DNA from: Podila epigama
Lineage: Eukaryota; Mortierellomycota; Mortierellomycetes; Mortierellales; Mortierellaceae
Assembly: GCA_015679605.1 (NCBI GenBank)
Contig: JAAAVE010000392.1
Coordinates: 796 to 20,350, forward strand
Direction of reading: 5' to 3'
Length of the DNA: 19,555 bases
Positions 1 to 9,114 of this stretch are shown piece by piece; the stretch's first letter is position 1, and every line of letters begins with the position of its first letter. The translations under genes and the position numbers were made by a program. The notes below the pieces were generated by a model. It searched no databases, was not told the origin of the DNA, and saw only the letters and a list, made by a program, of their open reading frames with translations.

Positions 1-20
1 GTGCGTAACCAACATGATAG

Positions 21-2551
21 TCACCTTGGACTGTATTCTCTACCAAAGTTCGAATTCGCTACCGATGGCAATGAGGATTCAACACCGATTGTACCATTTG
101 CCCGGTCTATTGACGGCTTCAACCCCAGTGACAAAGCTCGCGAGATCGTCTTGTCGGGCGGCATCACCTCCACCTTGGTCTTGCCAGGGTCCCACAACAT
201 CATGGGTGGTGAAGGGTACGCTCTCAAGCTACACAAGACCGATACTTTGAGTGTCGAGGACATGCTGGTTGAGGCTGGTGTCCAAGATAACTGGCGGTAC
301 ATGAAGATGGCCTGTGGCGAAAATCCAATCCGCAATTATCGCCCCGAACACAAGATGCCCAAGACACGACTCGGCTCGGGCTGGCTGTTGCGTGAGCAAT
401 TTGCAAAGGCTAGAAAACTCAAGAGAGCACAAGACGACTGGTGCCTTGCGGCCGAAGATTTGACAGACTTGGGTCGCCGTAATTTCGATCATCGCCTTGA
501 TACACCTTACCCCGAGGATCTGCAGTACGAAAGTCTTGTTGGGATCTTGAGAGGTTATGTCAAGCTCAACATCCATTGCTACGAGACATACGACATTGAG
601 GCCATGGTCCGCCACTCGAACGAGTTCAAGTTCCAGATTGCAGCATTCCATCATGCCTTGGATGCATACCGGATCCCCGAGATCCTGAAACGAGCCTACA
701 AGAATGTCCCCACGGTTGCCACCTTTGCGTCAAAGTTTGGGTAAAGAAAAAAAGAAAGAGTTGTGTGTGCTTGAAAGAACACGTTCTATCTATCTCATTG
801 GAGTGGCGACTCACACTATACATGTCTTTTAAAAAAACCTCCAAAAAGGTACAAAAAGGAGGCATTTCAGAGTTCTGTCAATTCGCCCAAGATCTTGGTG
901 GATGCCGGGATCCCTGTGGCCTTGAAAAGTGATCACCCTATCGTGAACGCTCAAAATTTGATGTTCGATGCCGCTCAGGCTCATCATAATGGTCTCACTG
1001 AGCTTCAGGCCCTGGCGTCCGTCACGACTGTTCCAGCCAAGGCCTTGGGACTCGACCATCGCATTGGCAAGATTGCACTGGGCATGGATGCCGACCTGGT
1101 TATTTGGGAGAAACATCCATTATCCCTTGGTGCACACCCACTCCAAGTCTACATCGATGGTATTGCCCAGATCGAGAACGTGGACACGTCCAAATGGAGC
1201 TCCCAAGGTGAGCCCCAAGAGTTCAAAAAGCTGCCCGAGATGGTGATCCCCAAGCACAAGGATGCATGCACCCAAAAGTCAGAGGATGCCATCTTTGTCG
1301 GCATCAAAAAGATTTTGTTGAAAAACAGCAAAAGCGCTAGGGATGAATACAGCGCAGATGGTGGATTGTCGGTCATCATACGCGATGGCGAGATTGTTTG
1401 TACTGGTCGGTGCGATGATTCATTGTCCCATCGTGGCGACATTCCCGTGTACGATCTAGGTGGTGAGGGTGTAGTTCTACCTTCCATGGTCTCGGCCGGC
1501 ACTATAAACCTGGGTCTCCATGAGATCGCGCTTGAAGAAGTGACGGGTGATGGCCATCCTGGTTTGACCACACCTGTCGTCAAGGCAATTGACGGCCTCA
1601 AGTTTGGCGGCCTGCACATGGATGAGGCCTTCAAGGCCGGCGTCCTTGTCGGTGTCACCGTTCCGGTCGCAGAACATGTCGTACAAGGCATTAGCGTTGC
1701 GTTCTCCACTGGTGCTGAAGATGGTAAGTGTCAGACCACAGCAAACACCCGCTTTTCTCCCTCATACTCTCTGTCGCTGTCACCTTTAACACATTACTTA
1801 TACACGCCTCGATGTAGCTCTCTCGCACAAGAATGCCATCTTAAAGGAAAGGGTGGCCCTACATGTTACAGTTGGCCAGGCCATAAAGTCACAGCTATTC
1901 CCGAGTATCTCGTCCCAGATTGGATACCTACGCGATTCTCTCGAGAGGGCGTTGCATAACGCACCATCGTCAGCGTCTTCTTTGGATCATTTCGCGCAGG
2001 TTGTCAAGGGACAACTTCCGCTCGTAGTCAATGTCGAGAACCGTGATGAGATGATTCGTCTTGTCCAGATGAAAAAGGATCTCGAGGCTCAGGGGGCGCG
2101 TCTCAAGGTCACATTTGTTGGTGCAACCGAGGCTTGGACGCTGGCTCAACATTTGGCCAAGGCAGAAGTTGGCGTGATTCTGCGTCCATACAGGTGCCTT
2201 CCTATGCAGTGGGATTCTCAAAAGTGTCTTACAGGCGCACCTCTCACCCAAGATACAGGTCTCTCTATTCTACACAAGGCTGGTGTCAAAGTTGGCCTCG
2301 CAGCAGAGGAGCCTGAAGATGTTCGATTGTTAGCCTGGATGGCGGGATGGGCACGTTCGGACCTCGGCCTGGCCGAGAAGGAAGCGGCGGGTCTGGTGAG
2401 CTGGAATTTGGCCGAACTTGTTGGCTTGGACACGGATGTGCTCTCTGGTTTAGTGCTTTACAATGGCGACCCCTTCGAGTTTGGTGCCAAGGTGGCAGCG
2501 ATCGTTGGTGGTGGTAGAGACGGCATTGAGTGTAATCCTCGTGCATTTTAG
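21..2551 (+). CDS. Amidohydrolase-superfamily protein, imidazolonepropionase-related, 5'-partial
   Basis: Probable exons are 21-740, 849-1723 and 1818-2551, with introns of 108 and 94 nt. The 5' end lies outside the window; bases 1-20 end in TAG and look like an intron tail, because starting at 21 leaves SHLG, the second half of the usual HSH metal motif. The first unit shows the expected metal-site motifs of the superfamily: NIHCYE, AAFHHALDAY and KSDHP, then the barrel-closing stretch GLDHRIGKIALGMDADLVIW. Exon 2 must start at 849, since the frame upstream of 873 encodes YKKEAFQSS, which joins the two halves as in relatives. From about base 1290 a second hydrolase-like unit begins, with the positions of the HxH and later ligands replaced. 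About 775 residues are present. The substrate is unknown; a hydrolase acting on a cyclic amide or similar C-N bond is inference from the family. It is convergent with the TMEM234-like gene. Confidence 0.87.
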
Positions 2552-2599
2552 GCAATATATAATGTCAGTATTTTATTATTATTGTGTATGAAATCTATT
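2552..2599. terminator. Shared 48-nt space between convergent stop codons
   Basis: Only 48 nt separate the two convergent stop codons. The stretch is AT-rich. On the minus strand it holds AATAAA at 2577-2572 for the TMEM234-like gene; on the plus strand it holds TATATAAT-like text at about 2555-2562. The two 3' UTRs almost certainly overlap. Confidence 0.6.
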
Positions 2600-3217
2600 T
2601 TAGATCTTACTCTGCACGCAAAGTCCTACGCCAGCGACGACCATAGCCATGCCCAACCACGATCCTATATGACAAGAAATAAACATTTCAAAAGTGATTG
2701 CCTGTTAAAAAAATTATCGTGAATCCTTCCACAGATGCAACAGAAACACAGGGGCGCGAAAAAAAAAAAAAAAGAAACATTACGAGGTGAGCCAATGCTC
2801 TCGCCAAGGATAATACCCGCCAGGGTGGTGAAGATGAAGGTGAGTGAGTTGGTGATGGGTACGGCAAGAGAGAGATCGGCCTTGCCAAGGGTGTGATAGT
2901 AGACAACCGAACCACAGAGGTTGAGGACCAAGGGAAGCACGTACTGCCAACGTGTGAAGAGGTACCAGTACTCTGCTGCTGTCTGCGACAGCCACGACGA
3001 GCGCTTGATGTTCTCTAGACCCTTTGAGCCGTTCTTGATGAATGGGTTGGTGAATCCCCAACACAAGGCGACTGCGAGAGGTACAATGGAATGAATGTCA
3101 GTTGACACGGCACCTACTCCTTGCGAGATTGCATGGTGACAATGTCAACAATAATGATAATAAGAATAAAATGACATGCGTACCGAGGATGAATCCAATG
3201 GCGTTTTCTGGCAACAT
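2600..3217 (-). CDS. TMEM234: TMEM234-like four-helix membrane protein
   Basis: Three exons on the minus strand: 3217-3184, 3113-2784 and 2664-2600, with introns of 70 nt (GTACGC...GTAG) and 119 nt (GTAATG...ATAG). The spliced frame is continuous and gives 142 residues. Family signatures are plain: LCWGFTNPFIKNGSKGL near residues 28-44, a GSVVYYHTL segment, LSLAVPITNSL, ILGES, and a final helix WLGMAMVVAGVGLC. Four hydrophobic segments lie at about 21-36, 70-88, 95-115 and 124-138, the usual size and layout of this small family, which resembles half of a drug/metabolite-type transporter. The molecular role is not established for the family. The start at 3217 was chosen because it gives a short N-terminus; an in-frame ATG at 3286 would add 23 residues. 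An AATAAA lies 23 nt past the stop. The start faces that of the TMEM33-like gene across 595 nt. Confidence 0.88.
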
Positions 3218-3812
3218 GGTGTTTGAAAGGTGAGGATGGTCAAAAACAAGGACAAGAGCAACATCTTGACATTTGTTCCTTTTCATTTAGGTGTAAAGTG
3301 TAACCATATGTTGCAATTTAGTGTACTAAAGTGTACTGGTACCACCACAACTTGGCAATCCAAAAGTGCCTTCCTGGCAAAGTCCCGTGACCTGACTGAG
3401 TTCCCTGGAGTTCCACAACAATTAAACCAAAAGTGCGATGCGAAACATTTGCCTGGAAGAAACAGGTGTAAGGTACGAGTGTGAATATATGCGTGAATAT
3501 GAACACTTTTCTTGCGTTCATACAGCATGGACATGCATGTTGCTGCCAAAGCCAACAGTGATCAATGTCATACGTGCCAGAAATGGGCGTCTTGCGTCTT
3601 GGATATGTGATATGGTATCGTTCTTTTTGTGTGTGTTGTGGGCTAAAAAAAATAAAAATATTTTGCGCGACAGACTGAACTGCATTGGGCCACTTTTCCT
3701 TATCGTGTCTCCTCCTCCTCTCCTTTTCCCTTTTTCACTTCCCCGTACTCCATCTACCTTCATACAAACACTTCCTTTCCTCTTCTTTTCACATATTCCA
3801 AGTTCGTTTACA
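3218..3812. promoter_or_regulatory. Divergent intergenic region between TMEM234-like and TMEM33-like genes
   Basis: These 595 nt separate two divergent start codons and must hold both promoters. The right part, about 3697-3812, is strongly C/T-rich on the plus strand and runs up to the TMEM33-like ATG. This is a common look of fungal transcription starts and 5' UTRs. No open frame here resembles a protein, and I could not place a TATA box with confidence. Confidence 0.55.
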
Positions 3813-5378
3813 ATGTCATCCCTCGGCGACCGCATTCAAGTGCTAGTTAAGGTACCACCTTCATTCATTCAAGGACATAAAGCAATCGCGTCAATCCGTC
3901 GTGCAGCATTAATGCATTGGCTTTACAATGCCTTCAATCAAATGTGTCCATTGCAAAGAGACCCATTGGAAAATCTGTTATCAAGATGCGATCCTAAACG
4001 TATATGACCTCTCCCTTTTCTCTTGAAATAAAAATAGGGCCCACAATTCGCGTGGTGGCTGGGCCACGTCGTGGTGCTGATTTGCACAACGTTCTATCTG
4101 CCTTACTGGGCGACCTTTCACTTTCGTGCTGGCGCTCACTGGTATACACGCGCATTTCTCGGCGCCATTCTGAGCTACGGTGTTGTAGTCTACAAATCGT
4201 TCCCTGTAAGTGCGTTTATCGTTTTTTCCGGTCGCCCTTCAAGATGTATGCTCTATATGGATACAATGGAGACAATGGATTCAACAATCAGGGTATTCTT
4301 TGCCAAGACCTGGATGGAATGTTCCTGTCATCTTGTTCTCGTTGTTATTGTTGTTCTGGGACACATCCACATTCACCAGCCACTTTGACAGCAAGTTCGA
4401 CACAGATTATCGACGAGAGTGAGATTCTTGGTCATGGAGTGCGCACAGCTCTCGTGCTTTCTTGCGTCAATGACACAAGGGTACAGAATATGCCATTGTG
4501 GTAGCATTAACACAATTTTTTTTACCTGTTGTATATAAAATAGGTCATCCAATTTGAGCCACAGTTTCTTCAGGCAGTCTTCACAGAGGAAAATGTTCAA
4601 TACTTTTTGATGGCTATCTACTGGTGGCGATCGACTCCTATGCTTGGTAAGGCGTATTTCAGTACATCTCGATAGAGAAGACTCGATAAGATCCTTGATC
4701 CTTGTCCTTGACAGCAAACAGCATGAAGCGTGATGGAAGAGTTATGAAGAAGAAGAAGAAGAAAAACAATGTCAACTTACATTCTCTTGGCATTGTTTAC
4801 TAGCGCCATTGATTCCCTATGCCGTATTTGCCCTCTTCAACATTCTTACCTACGTCAAGACAAACATCTTGCCCGTGGTGTCTGGCGAAAACAATGCTGC
4901 TCAAACGTCTGGTCTTGGCAAGGCCATTGACTCCTTTACAGATCAGTACCACAGCATCGCCATGTCTGCTGTAGCCTTGTTTGAGGTTGTTGGTGTTTTG
5001 GGATCTCTCATCCTTGGAGCGATCACGTAAGTGATAATTTTCTTTATTCGTGTGTGGCGTGTTGATTGACTGTGAGAGCGAAAAAGAGAAAAAATTAACC
5101 ACAGAGGTGTCTATTTTCGTAATAGTTTCCAGTCATCGTTCCTGTCACCCATCATCTATACCTTTTTCCTGCGATTCCGCTACTTTTTCAACCCCCATAC
5201 CCGCTCAGCATTCGCACTGCTCCGCACCCGTTTGGATGGCTACGTCCTGAACAACCCCCAGGTACCTCCTCAAGCACTCAAGGCCTACACCTTGATCCAA
5301 CGTTCTGTTATCCAGTTTGGACGGGCTGCCGTTCAACAGCCTACTGAGCGGCAGCCGGCAGCCGCGGCCTCCCATTAG
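3813..5378 (+). CDS. TMEM33: TMEM33/POM33 (Per33) family ER and nuclear-envelope protein
   Basis: Five exons: 3813-3851, 4038-4205, 4544-4646, 4804-5026 and 5126-5378. Introns are 186, 338, 157 and 99 nt, all GT-AG, and all phases join to a 261-residue protein. Start MSSLGDRIQ; then a first helix around WWLGHVVVLICTTFYLPYW, a second around AILSYGVVVY, the family segment IQFEPQFLQAVFTEENVQYFLMA (compare the human stretch around FQLSRAFLAQALLEDSCHYLLY), a third helix LAPLIPYAVFALFNILTYV, and a late hydrophobic pair ending in FLRFRYFFNPHTRSAF, matching the YYRFLTLRYSSRRNP region of TMEM33. The C-tail is basic and Ala/Gln-rich. In yeast and animals the family shapes ER tubules and helps nuclear pore biogenesis; the same role here is inferred. 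Two AATAAA signals follow at 5442 and 5486. Confidence 0.9.
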
Positions 5379-5908
5379 AGCGTGTCTAGTCCATGGGATA
5401 GAAGCATGCTTCAATGCTTCAAGGCCGAAAATATTTATAATAATAAAAATGGTCGTTCCCTCGTCATGCATATTCGGTGCCTCAAAATAAAAGAACCCCA
5501 AAACTCCAAAATTCTTTTTCATTTTATTTGAGCCGATGTCATGTCGATGTCAGTCAAAAGTAGTTGTGAATATGCATGTTTGCTTGCTTTGCGCTGGCTT
5601 CTTGTCCTGCCCACAAGTCGATGCACGTTCCTCCCTCATCTTTTTGCATCCATCTTTTTGCATGATCACAAAGAAGCAATAGAAGGCTTCCATTTGAGAT
5701 ACGTTATTTTTTATTTATTTTCCTTGACGGATATTTATGACGATGACATATTTCACAAACCGTGATACGAGAGTATCGACTATCGAGTTTTGAGTATCAG
5801 TAATTAAACTATTTCACTTTTTTTTTTATTTTCCTTTTCATCTTCATTCTTTCCTTCATCCAACCATCCCTCCACTTCATTCCACATTCATTTCTCATTC
5901 ATTCAATC
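5379..5908 (+). promoter_or_regulatory. 3' UTR of TMEM33-like gene and promoter of EF-hand gene
   Basis: The left part holds AATAAA at 5442-5447 and 5486-5491, fitting cleavage of the TMEM33-like transcript. A perfect 12-nt palindrome, GAAGCATGCTTC, sits at 5401-5412. The right part, about 5816-5908, is a T run followed by C/T-rich sequence with many TTCATTC-like words directly before the ATG, the likely promoter and 5' UTR of the EF-hand gene. No protein-like frame was found. Confidence 0.5.
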
Positions 5909-6803
5909 ATGGTACGTTTTCTTTCATCTTGCAAAACTTTGACATCTCGACTAACCAACTCATCCTCTTCATCTCCGTTCGCGTTCCACACGATACTCGT
6001 CAGCACAAAAACGTCCCACTCACCTTGAATATTTTTTATTTATCCCAATGTATGTATTAGACCAACTCAACCACTTTCTCCGAGTCCCAGGTGGTCAACA
6101 TCAAGCAACAATTCAATGCCATGGACATTGATCAAGATGGCTACATCACCGAGGATGAATTCCTGAAGGCCCTCGAGAACGCCAATCGCAACCCTGAAGA
6201 ATACGATTCACGCAAGTTCTTTTATGAGGCAGACAAGAACAAGGATGGCAAGATCAACTTTAACGAGTTTTTGGAGGCCTGTGATAAGTTGGGTCTTGGT
6301 GGTCAAAACGCTAGCGGTCTTCAGGGCAAGAAGGACCAGCGTGAGATTGATGCCATCTTTAAAGAGTTTGATCTCGATGGTAACGGTGTCATCACTGCTG
6401 ACGAGTTGGGCAAAGTCCTTTCTCGTCAGGGTGAGAACTTGACCAAGGAACAGTTGAAAGATATGATCAAGGCCGCTGACTTGAATGGGTATGTACTTTA
6501 TTGGTTTTTTTTTGTTGTTGTTGTTGCTGTTGTTGATATGATGGCGCGTTTCGTTTTATATTCACTTTCTCTTGCGATGATGCTAACAATCTTGTATTGA
6601 TGACTTGATTGATAATATTGTTGAACTAATTTCTTTAGTGACAATGTCATTGACAAAGAGGTAAAAAAACTGTTTCCATCTGGCGACACTCGAAAGGAAC
6701 GAAAGAAAAAACCAATTCCATCCCACACATTTCGTTACTAACAATTTACTTTCTCTCTTTCTCTCTCTGTTTGAATAAATAGGAATTCGCCAGAATGGTT
6801 TAA
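5909..6803 (+). CDS. Calmodulin-like protein with four EF-hands
   Basis: Exons: 5909-5911 (ATG only), 6061-6488, 6639-6660 (22 nt) and 6783-6803; introns are 149, 150 and 122 nt. The spliced product has 157 residues. Four 12-residue calcium loops are visible: D23-E34 (DIDQDGYITEDE), D59-E70 (DKNKDGKINFNE), D105-E116 (DLDGNGVITADE) and D141-E152 (DLNGDNVIDKEE). All have acidic residues at positions 1 and 12; loop 4 has Asn instead of Gly at position 6. The linker between hands 2 and 3 (LGLGGQNASGLQGKKDQ) is longer and more Gly-rich than in true calmodulin, and the protein is about 8 residues longer, so this is probably a calmodulin-like sensor, not the main calmodulin. The ATG exon is needed because TAG at 6058-6060 blocks the frame just upstream of exon 2. 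Exon 4 encodes only EFARMV. Confidence 0.92.
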
Positions 6804-7043
6804 GTTTCTTTTTTTTGAGAGGAAAATTAGTCCATGAAATTTCATCTCAAATAAAAGTGTATCCAGCAGCTACTAGCAGCTTTTCAATTGTGAGAAATAC
6901 AAAAGAAAAACCATTATTTGTTGTGTAAAACGTGTATGTATATTTTGATGTAAAAATTAAAATGAGATGCTAGGGTATAATGATATGGTGTATAATGAGG
7001 CATTGAAAGGAGAGAGAAAAAAAAAATCCTTCTTCTCCTTTTC
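6804..7043. terminator. Convergent 3' regions of EF-hand and MFS genes
   Basis: Two convergent genes end here, 240 nt apart. AATAAA at 6850-6855 lies 47 nt past the EF-hand stop and is its likely poly(A) signal. I saw no canonical AATAAA for the minus-strand MFS gene, only AT-rich sequence at about 6940-6990. No coding sequence is seen. Confidence 0.5.
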
Positions 7044-9114
7044 TTAAGCCATGGTCTGCTGCATCAGCTTGCGTCCCTTGCGCATATGAGCCCAGAAGAG
7101 AAGTCCAGCAAAGGCGACGCACACAACTTGGAGCAAAGTCGCGACACGGAAACTTGAGTTATAACAGTCGTGGCCAAGGCAGGTGATATGGTCATCGGGG
7201 TTAGCCTCTGCGACTGGAGGCATCTTATGAACTGCACGGTCATAAAAGATACCGTAGATCTGGTTGGCAATGATGGGGTTGAAGCCATTGAGGACCATGA
7301 CCAAACCGCAGGCAGTACCGTAATACTTGTTGCCGAAAAAGTCGCGCGTCATTGAGGCAAAGAGGGCTCCGGTGGCACCATAAGTGGCACCAATCAAGCA
7401 CGAGCTCAGGATCAAGGCAGGCATCGAGACCATGCCTGAGGTGAAGCCCATGATAGCGAGAGGAATCAAAATCAGGACCTCGGAACCAAAGAAAAAGACT
7501 GAGCGCGAGATACGGTAGTGGTTGATGACCCAGTCCGAGATGATACCTGAGGCAAGACGACCCAGACAGTTGCCAATCGAGATGAGCGAGACGTGGAGAC
7601 CCGTCAAGGAAACAGAGCGGGCGACAGTGGCAGGGTCATTGGGGTCAAGGATGGCATGGACAATCGAGTCAACATTGTTGATGTATGAAAAACCTTGCTG
7701 AGAGACCTGAGCCACAACAAAGAACCAAAAAGTGGACTCGCGCAAGATTGCACGGGGTTTCAAGTCGATGGAGGTCAGGTAAGGGTTTACCCAGACCTTG
7801 TTCGGAGCAGTGGAGGTGATAACGGGGTCTGAAGTTGATGGAGGGGCGGCCTCACCAAGGATGTTGTCACCAGGGATGTGAAGAGTACCGTTGCGCTCAA
7901 TGGTCGACTCCTTGTCGAGTGTGGTGCTTGAATGGTTCCAGCCCTCGCGACCATTGGCCATGGAAGGTGTGTGGGTAGTGGTACGGGAGAGGGCGTGTGC
8001 AGGGCTGGTAGTCTTTTCGTTGGCATCATTGACAGTAGTGACAGAGGATGAACCAGAGTCGAGGGTCTTGACTTCGGGGCGCTTGATCTTGACCATGAAG
8101 ACGGCGCCGATGACGTAGATGACAGTGGTGATGATGGCCAAAAAGAGGAGAAAGTTCTGAGTGGCCTTGGTGCCCTTGAGGGTCGAGTTGGGATCAGGGA
8201 TCTCATCATGGCCAGAGAAAAGGTGAGTCTTGATCTGGGAAAAGAGGGTAGCAGATAGACCAAAGAAGGCCAAGAGCACACCCGAGACTGTGCCAGAGGT
8301 CGAGGCAGGGAAGTTGGCCATGTTGGCAGCCAGCGCAGCCAGATACCTATTGGTGGATGAATGGTTGGATGGATGGTTGGATGGATGAAAGTACAAGATG
8401 TCGTGTTAGGATAAGGATAAATAAATAAGTGCTGAAGGTGTGGATGAGGGTGGGGGAGAATTTGGATACAGCAGACAAGACGCAGAGTGAACACAGAGGT
8501 GGACACAGACTGCGCACAAACAGACTGCGACACAGGCATGTCGCGTCGATCATGACGAGGCAGACAAACAAACGCACGGCCTCGAACAAGAACACGAACA
8601 TGAACACGAATATGATGAACATGGAACACAAACACAGACAGTGTATCCACGCTAGCATCGAAAAGGGAAACAAAAAGATGCAAAGAAGCAAAAAGAAGCA
8701 AAAGCAAACGAGCAGAGAAGCATCTGGCACTTACCCAGCAGTAGAGGCTACACCTGCAAGACAGTAGAGAACCATGAGGAAACCAAGACCGCCCCACGCT
8801 TTGGCATAGGCAATGTACATGCCTCCGTAGCCGAGGAGGGTGAGGACACTGGCAGTGATCATGGTGGCGCGCTCGCCGTAGTGGTCGTAGATGGGGCCGA
8901 CGATGAGGAAGCCGACGTACATGGAGGTGTCACCGATGGCAGCGAGGAGGTTGATGTTGCTGGAGGTGAAGCCGAAGCGAGCCTTGAGGTCAGTACCAAA
9001 GGAGGCAAAGCTGAAGAGCGAGCCCGAGAGGGCCATGACCAAGATACCGATTGCCAACGACAGGTACTTGACAGTCCTCTCGGACGTGAGGGAGGTTAGC
9101 GAAGTCGCAAACAT
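7044..9114 (-). CDS. MCH1: MFS transporter of the nodulin-like/Mch1 type
   Basis: Two exons on the minus strand, 9114-8735 and 8346-7044, around a 388-nt intron (GTAAGT...ATAG). The product has 560 residues. About twelve hydrophobic segments fall in two halves. The loop after helix 2 carries the MFS motif A form G73-x3-D77-x2-G80-x-R82 (GPIYDHYGER). Just after it comes the nodulin-like stretch NFPASTSGTVSGVLLAFFGLSA, and the second half holds GRLASGIISD and FGNKYYGTACG, as in Mch1-like carriers. A hydrophilic Ser/Thr-rich loop at about 213-330 separates the halves and is likely cytoplasmic. Members of this group resemble monocarboxylate carriers, but their substrates are mostly unknown; yeast Mch1 does not account for monocarboxylate uptake. 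The start at 9114 is preferred over an in-frame ATG at 9195 that would add 27 residues without family resemblance. Confidence 0.88.
8351..8388. repeat. TGGA/TGGT tetranucleotide repeat in MFS intron
   Basis: The plus strand shows imperfect TGGA and TGGT units right beside the 3' splice site of the intron (acceptor at 8348-8347), so on the transcript the repeat reads as CCAT/TCCA units just before the acceptor. Confidence 0.7.
8585..8640. repeat. Degenerate GAACA-rich repeat in MFS intron
   Basis: Repeated words such as GAACACGAACATGAACACGA make a short degenerate tandem array inside the 388-nt intron. It encodes nothing obvious and helps make this the longest intron in the window. Confidence 0.5.

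Noticed and set aside
861-870. TTTCAG as the 3' splice site of the amidohydrolase intron
   Set aside because: It looks good as a motif, but starting at 871 puts exon 2 out of phase with a donor at 741; 848 keeps both phase and family residues.
1149-1709. 186-codon minus-strand frame in the amidohydrolase gene
   Set aside because: Antisense shadow of exon 2, with no family resemblance.
3438-4007. 189-codon plus-strand frame overlapping the TMEM33 start
   Set aside because: It reads the promoter C/T tract and the first TMEM33 intron; the spliced TMEM33 model accounts for the coding part.
4004-4504. 166-codon plus-strand frame over TMEM33 exon 2 and intron 2
   Set aside because: It is out of frame with exon 2 and Cys/Ser-rich through the intron.
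7787-8797. 336-codon minus-strand frame across the MFS gene
   Set aside because: It is a Ser/Pro/Leu-rich shadow frame that runs through the MFS intron and exons; the MFS frame explains the region.
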